From positions 868,001 to 932,000 of the forward strand of contig JAHLTZ010000003.1 of NCBI GenBank assembly GCA_025786725.1: a stretch of DNA of 64,000 bases, given 5' to 3'. This document shows, in pieces, positions 59,329 to 64,000 of this stretch; positions within the stretch are counted from its first letter, which is position 1, and each line of letters begins with the position of its first letter. Position numbers and translations under genes: made by a program. This DNA is from Syncephalis fuscata (lineage: Eukaryota > Zoopagomycota > Zoopagomycetes > Zoopagales > Piptocephalidaceae). The notes beneath the pieces were generated by a model. That model was not told the DNA's origin. It ran no database searches and worked only from the letters and a program-made list of their open reading frames with translations.

Positions 59329-60421
59329 AATTGATTATTACTTGTACTTGTGATTAAACTGTGATATTATACTGATTATGTGTTAATACAATATGAGTAT
59401 TTATATATATACTAAATATTTAATGTGATTTGGTGCTAAATGACAACTCAATAATATTTGTACAATTGAACTAGGTAGTCGTTTTATTGAACATGGAACT
59501 GGGTAGTGAGCGATATCGAAATTTAAAATACTTATAGATTTATTATGAGTATGCATATATCCAGTATGCATATATCCATCTTTTACCTATATCATCCCCG
59601 TTCTATTCCACATAAATATATATTATTCTATGAAATACTAGACACATTTTATTGTTTATATGCGGCAATATACTTTGCTCATTCCACTCACTCCACTATA
59701 CACACTGTAGCTTTGACATGGTTTCATATGCTTTGTTACCGTACACTTATCATTCTATATATCATTTATACTCATCTAGTCCTCCTCTATCCAAATCTGA
59801 TTTTATTTTTGTTCTAGCTTTATTATTAATAAATATCGACTAATTCCGCTCATTGATCATGCATATATGCTATTAACTTTAATATTGCTAATCTCGTTTA
59901 ATATTGCATATTCATTATAATGTTTATCATATTATTATATATTGGCCATACGCTGTCTATAGCTGTTGTCGGTATAATTCCAACTCTTTTATTAATGAAA
60001 ATTGACATATCGCACTTAGTTTGTTCACTGAGTTATATTGATAGAACAAATAATATGGATATGAACGGTTATGTTTTATTAAGATTATTTATAAATAAAC
60101 TAGATCATGCCAATTAGTCATGATTTTAATGTCAATCGAGCAAAGTGACGGGTATACATAGTAATAACACTTATTGTATTGATATATGCATACTAGATAA
60201 TGAATCTACAATAATGAGTATTTGATGATTGATGTCACTCACTAACTACTATCATGTTCAATAGACTTAATATTATTAAATGTTAGTCATTTGATTGCCA
60301 CTATTACAAACGCCATGCTATTATTATAATCATGTATTAATAAGTACAACATAGTTATTTATATACTAATAAACACATTATGACTAACACTATTATTTTA
60401 TATATTTAATTTAATCATATT
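59329..60421. other. AT-rich convergent 3' region
   Basis: About 1.1 kb between the Rtf2 and SAM37/metaxin stop codons. Hydrophobic frames here arise from AT-rich, pyrimidine-rich sequence. No gene is supported. Confidence 0.5.
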
Positions 60422-62031
60422 TTAAAAAACGCTTTTTAAAAGATCTTGACTTGTCAACGTGGGAAATTCTTCTTTTTCTTGTTCGGTTTCGTTATCTTCT
60501 TCCTCTTCTTCTTCATTAGAAAATTCAATGCTAATAATACCATTCCATAATATGTATCCTATCATTAATCCTATACCACCAATAATTGATAACCAACGCT
60601 TTTGAACAAAGCTACGCTCTTCTTGTGGCGACACATCAGATTGATTTGCTTGTTTACGGCTATGGTGTTCATCTGCGCCTGGCTTTGCTTGACGCCAGGA
60701 TGACCAATAGTTCTGTACTGCCATCCATCCATCACCACCCAATAGAACACGTGCTGGTAATGCCAATATACCGGAGAATGTGGCCGGCAATGGCGGGAAT
60801 GCTTCCAATGGCTGAGGAACTGCTGTGCTCATATAGGCGCGTATTTTATCGCAGTAGGCCACGAGCAATGGAAAGTCGCTAATTAGCATTTGACGCAATG
60901 TTGACTGTCGAAATTCATCTGCATACAAATGAAGTGCCAAATGTCCATAGACAACGGCATCTAATGATGAAGGACTAATACAAATAAGCTTAATGTTTAA
61001 TCTATTCAATAGCTGTACAGTAATATATTCTTACTTGCTACCAAAAAAATAGGGCTGTAGACCAAGTTTTGCTGATAGGCTGTATAGCAATTGCGTGCAG
61101 ACGGTATAATCTAGCATAACCATAAATGAGCTGATTAGTATATATAAATATATAAATATGTGTGTATTATTTGTATTTACTTGGTCTAATAGCTTCTTCT
61201 TTTTAGAAATGTTTTTAATACCTGCAGCTTGTTCTTCCATTTCTAGTTCATTATCATCTGACTTTGCCTTGTCTGTTCTTACTCCATACTCTGGTGTTGC
61301 CAATCGTTCCTTGGCCGCATTTCTCATGCGAATAGGAACGATATACCGTGTATGTAATGGCGATAGATTTGAATACACAGGCCGTACAACACTTACAAAG
61401 TTTTCTTCTACTTGGAACCATTCATACAGCTTTTACCGTTATCAGTAAAAATAATTATCATTATTGTTAATTTACTTACCTGTGCATTGTAAAGTGTATG
61501 ATCCACCATGGCTCGATAACTAATAAAAGTATTTGGATTAGAATTGGCATTACTAAGTGATATTATCCTACGCACGCAATTGCATCCGCTTGTTGTTTCT
61601 TAGTTAGCTCTGCATCCAGATCGTAGTCCTATTAAATCTGTTTGTTATTATTTCGATGATGCTTGTTTGCACCTCTTACCGTATCTTGTAAATACTGAAT
61701 AATATTTTCAGAACCTGATACAACTTTATGGTCGCCTATCTTTAAGACAGGCAGCTCACCTAATAACTGGTGTGAGCCACGAATAGCTAAATATCGTCGC
61801 TACTTACCATTGGGCGATATTGTTGGGTCGTTGGCATTATAGACCGACCAGTCAGCTTTTATGAATAATAAAAATGCCTATATTATAAAGCGAATTAGAA
61901 TTAAATTCCACGCGAATAATAGACAGCTCTATAAATACCTGAATGCCCAAACAGAAAGGATCTATGCTTGGTAGATTCCAACGACCTGCCCACGAATAAA
62001 GTGTTAGTGGTGCTTTTGGCGTTCTCGTCAT
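60422..62031 (-). CDS. SAM37: SAM37/metaxin-like mitochondrial outer membrane protein
   Basis: Eight exons (62031-61939, 61877-61808, 61759-61680, 61628-61576, 61519-61480, 61429-61181, an exon ending at 61035, 60974-60422). The N-terminus MTRTPKAPLTLYSWAGRWNL with IDPFCLGIQAFLLFIKADWS and GELPVLKIGDHKVVSGSENI is the GST-like N-domain of metaxins. AKLGLQPYFFGSNPSSLDAV and VYGHLALHLYADEFRQSTLR are the metaxin C-domain. A C-terminal helix (WLSIIGGIGLMIGYILW) anchors it, followed by an acidic tail. Metaxin/Sam37 is part of the SAM complex that inserts beta-barrel proteins. Between 61181 and 61105 the phase does not fit a simple GT-AG intron; either the segment is read through (its frame is open) or one base is missing. 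The rest is consistent. Confidence 0.85.
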
Positions 62032-63567
62032 GATAGCAACAACTAATGAGAAAAAAATGGTTGATATTTATTTTAACTCTCCAAAGCAGCAAATCATTTT
62101 ACGCAATCGATCGTAATGAGTTGATTAGATTAAATTGTGTTTAGATTATCATTTACAATTAATATTAATAAATGTAACATTGTCATTTCCATAAAATAGA
62201 ATTGATTAAATGTAACAGAACATTGTATTAGTAATAATATTAAACATTTATTTTATTCAGGTAATGCGTTGGTATGCCCATTTATACTAATCTTTTTTAT
62301 TAACTCTTTTTCTTTCTCTTTTGGTGGGTCACTATTCAATTATATATACAAGGCGTAGTTTAGAATAGATATGTTTACAAGTATTCTACTTAACATTCAA
62401 TGAAAGCTATTGTTACCCATTCTTTTTATTGCGCTTATTGTTTTATCGAAAATATGTTCTATATAATGAGTAACTTTAGTGTCAAGCGACTTTTATTTTT
62501 AATGCATTTATTGTTTCACTTATAATTTGTTCTACAATATGCCAACATGTTGAATATATTGATTTTTATTCTTTCAATGCACTTTGCCATTAATAAATTA
62601 ACTCGAGCCTTTATAAATATTGGCTAACAGGCTCCACATCTCACAATCTACATCATCACATTTCCCTTTCTCTTTCTTCACACTTGATAGCATATATCCA
62701 TTGCATATATTCGTACACTCCATACATGCTAACTAGATAGTGTTAGTAGTTGACTGACTACTAGTCAAGTACAAGCACCTTTTATACTACGCCCTTACAT
62801 TGCTCTTTAATATAACTTTTTTGCAAATCACTTTCATTACTTCGATCATTGCCGCTGTCACCTTCTTTGACAGGGCAAGTGCATTTTTTGCTTGTTTTTG
62901 CTTATTTATCACCCTTATAACTGTTATATCGTATAGATTTGAAAATAAGATATTAATATTTATAATGGCTAATAAATTATTTATTAAAAATGCATAATAA
63001 CATGAAATAAAACATAATAAAACTAAACATATCGATACTGTGCCAACATTAATGGTACTGGTAATAACATCGGACTCATGTTCTAGTTAAATAATTGCTA
63101 TTTTTTATTGTCAATATTCTATACTATTTACAATGATATAAACCAATATCAGTCCAGAATAATAATAATAATAATACGAAGTAAATGTAAGCCAAGTGGT
63201 ATGGTTATGACTTTGAAACGATATACCAACTAAAACGATATGGTAGTGGTAATCAGGTGGAGATATAAATATATCCATCTTAAAAAATTACAGCGTGCTG
63301 TTGCAAAAGGAACCGCGATCGTCATATGTATATATTTGTTAAAATATTGGAAAGCAGAAAAGTATAATCACAAATAGAAACTCAAAGGAGCTGTCTAAAG
63401 GCAGCTCTTGAACAATGGCTACAAATACTTCTAATAAAATAAAATACGCAAAGAAAGAGAAAGCGAGAAAGAAATAAACTGGAATTGAAAACATAAATTG
63501 GTAATAAAGGAAAATTCGAGCATTCTTCATATTCTCGAGTTGCGCGTACGCGTATTAATCAGTGAAT
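62032..63567. other. AT-rich intergenic region
   Basis: About 1.5 kb. A TATA-like TTTATAAATATTGG near 62610 followed by a pyrimidine-rich tract (62640-62700) resembles a plus-strand promoter. The only frame after it (to 62997) is hydrophobic and lacks an ATG. No gene is called. Confidence 0.4.
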
Positions 63568-64000
63568 TTACACTATCTCTGATATACGTGTTCGCTTAGC
63601 TTGATTTAAATTATAGACAAATGGGTGATTGGAAGTGGCGGCTGTATGATCGGGCATGGTCATTTGATGATGGACATTCGATGGATTTGTCGCTGTGGCA
63701 AATTCAATAAATGTACGTTTCATACCGGTGTTTAAGGCATTCACCGCACTGTGATCTGGAATAGGCGCCGCCATATTTGGTTCATTCCAGTTGACCATCT
63801 TCTGGGCAACATCAAGCATTACTGCCGATAGCGGCGTACCGTAGAGAGCGGCCGTCGTGGCAATCATACTACTATGACTGCTGCTGTTGTTGTTACTTAA
63901 TTCATGAGAACTTTGGTTGTGACTTCCTGGTATTGTTGACGGAAATAGCGCAATGGCATCAACGTTATTAGGTTTATTCGTCACATTATTCTCAAATTCT
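63568..64000 (-). CDS. C-terminal part of an Asn/Ser/His-rich protein, cut by the right edge
   Basis: An open frame enters from the right edge and runs about 143 residues to TAA (63568-63570). It is low-complexity (NQSSHELSNNNSSSHSSM) with a more ordered patch near YGTPLSAVMLDVAQKMVNW and a basic end, AKRTRISEIV. The composition suggests a nuclear or regulatory protein. No domain is visible in this part. The continuous frame over 430 bp in AT-rich DNA makes a real gene likely. Confidence 0.6.
   Translation of the reverse strand, partial: EFENNVTNKPNNVDAIALFPSTIPGSHNQSSHELSNNNSSSHSSMIATTAALYGTPLSAVMLDVAQKMVNWNEPNMAAPIPDHSAVNALNTGMKRTFIEFATATNPSNVHHQMTMPDHTAATSNHPFVYNLNQAKRTRISEIV

Noticed and set aside
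62800-62997. Hydrophobic plus-strand frame
   Set aside because: No ATG before its last ten codons. Leu/Phe/Ile richness follows from T-rich DNA.

Overview
The window looks like nuclear DNA of an early-diverging (non-Dikarya) filamentous fungus. Intergenic DNA is AT-rich. Most genes carry several introns of about 45-70 bp with GTAAGT-like donors and YAG acceptors. The gene set is fungal (velvet regulator, Ecl1-type zinc protein, proteinase K-like subtilase, GH37 trehalase, SAM37/metaxin, tandem 7TM-RGS proteins). Two genes are absent from most Dikarya: O-phosphoseryl-tRNA(Sec):selenocysteinyl-tRNA synthase (SepSecS) and an AP-4 epsilon adaptin. I cannot name the species. Gene models are my own exon joins. 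I accepted them when conserved motifs and intron phases agreed across every junction.

Layout. 0.5-8.2 kb: a divergent DH-PH RhoGEF-like protein, a flavin monooxygenase and an Ecl1-family protein, all on the minus strand. 8.2-11.7 kb: a long gene-poor stretch. 11.7-27.3 kb: a rearranged block. It holds a full-length SepSecS gene (minus), an inverted C-terminal fragment of a 7TM-RGS gene, an intronless subtilase, a MULE transposase relic, a 5'-truncated inverted copy of SepSecS, and two tandem intact 7TM-RGS genes. Two overlapping pairs of near-identical inverted repeats and one direct repeat tie the block together. 27.3-37 kb: monothiol glutaredoxin (Grx3/4), AP-4 epsilon, an MFS transporter and a Cid1-type nucleotidyltransferase. 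38.7-49.1 kb: five GDSL (SGNH) hydrolases, interrupted by a SIW14-type phosphatase and the tRNA-dihydrouridine synthase Dus1. 49.5-62 kb: velvet regulator, trehalase, Rtf2 and SAM37/metaxin. The last 430 bp hold the C-terminal part of an unrecognised gene.

How the genes relate. There is no single pathway. Themes are signalling (RhoGEF, two receptor-like RGS proteins, velvet, Ecl1), secretion or extracellular digestion (subtilase, GDSL family, trehalase), and RNA or translation (SepSecS, Dus1, Cid1-type transferase). The GDSL cluster is a local tandem expansion in which three neighbours have lost the usual block III Asn, and one of these has also lost the Ser nucleophile.

Caution on the sequence: at least thirteen otherwise conserved coding positions are interrupted by a one-base slip in the same direction (one base missing), and one homopolymer has a base too many. 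Intron phases downstream fit perfectly once each slip is allowed for. I therefore read these mostly as consensus or assembly indels, not as pseudogenes.
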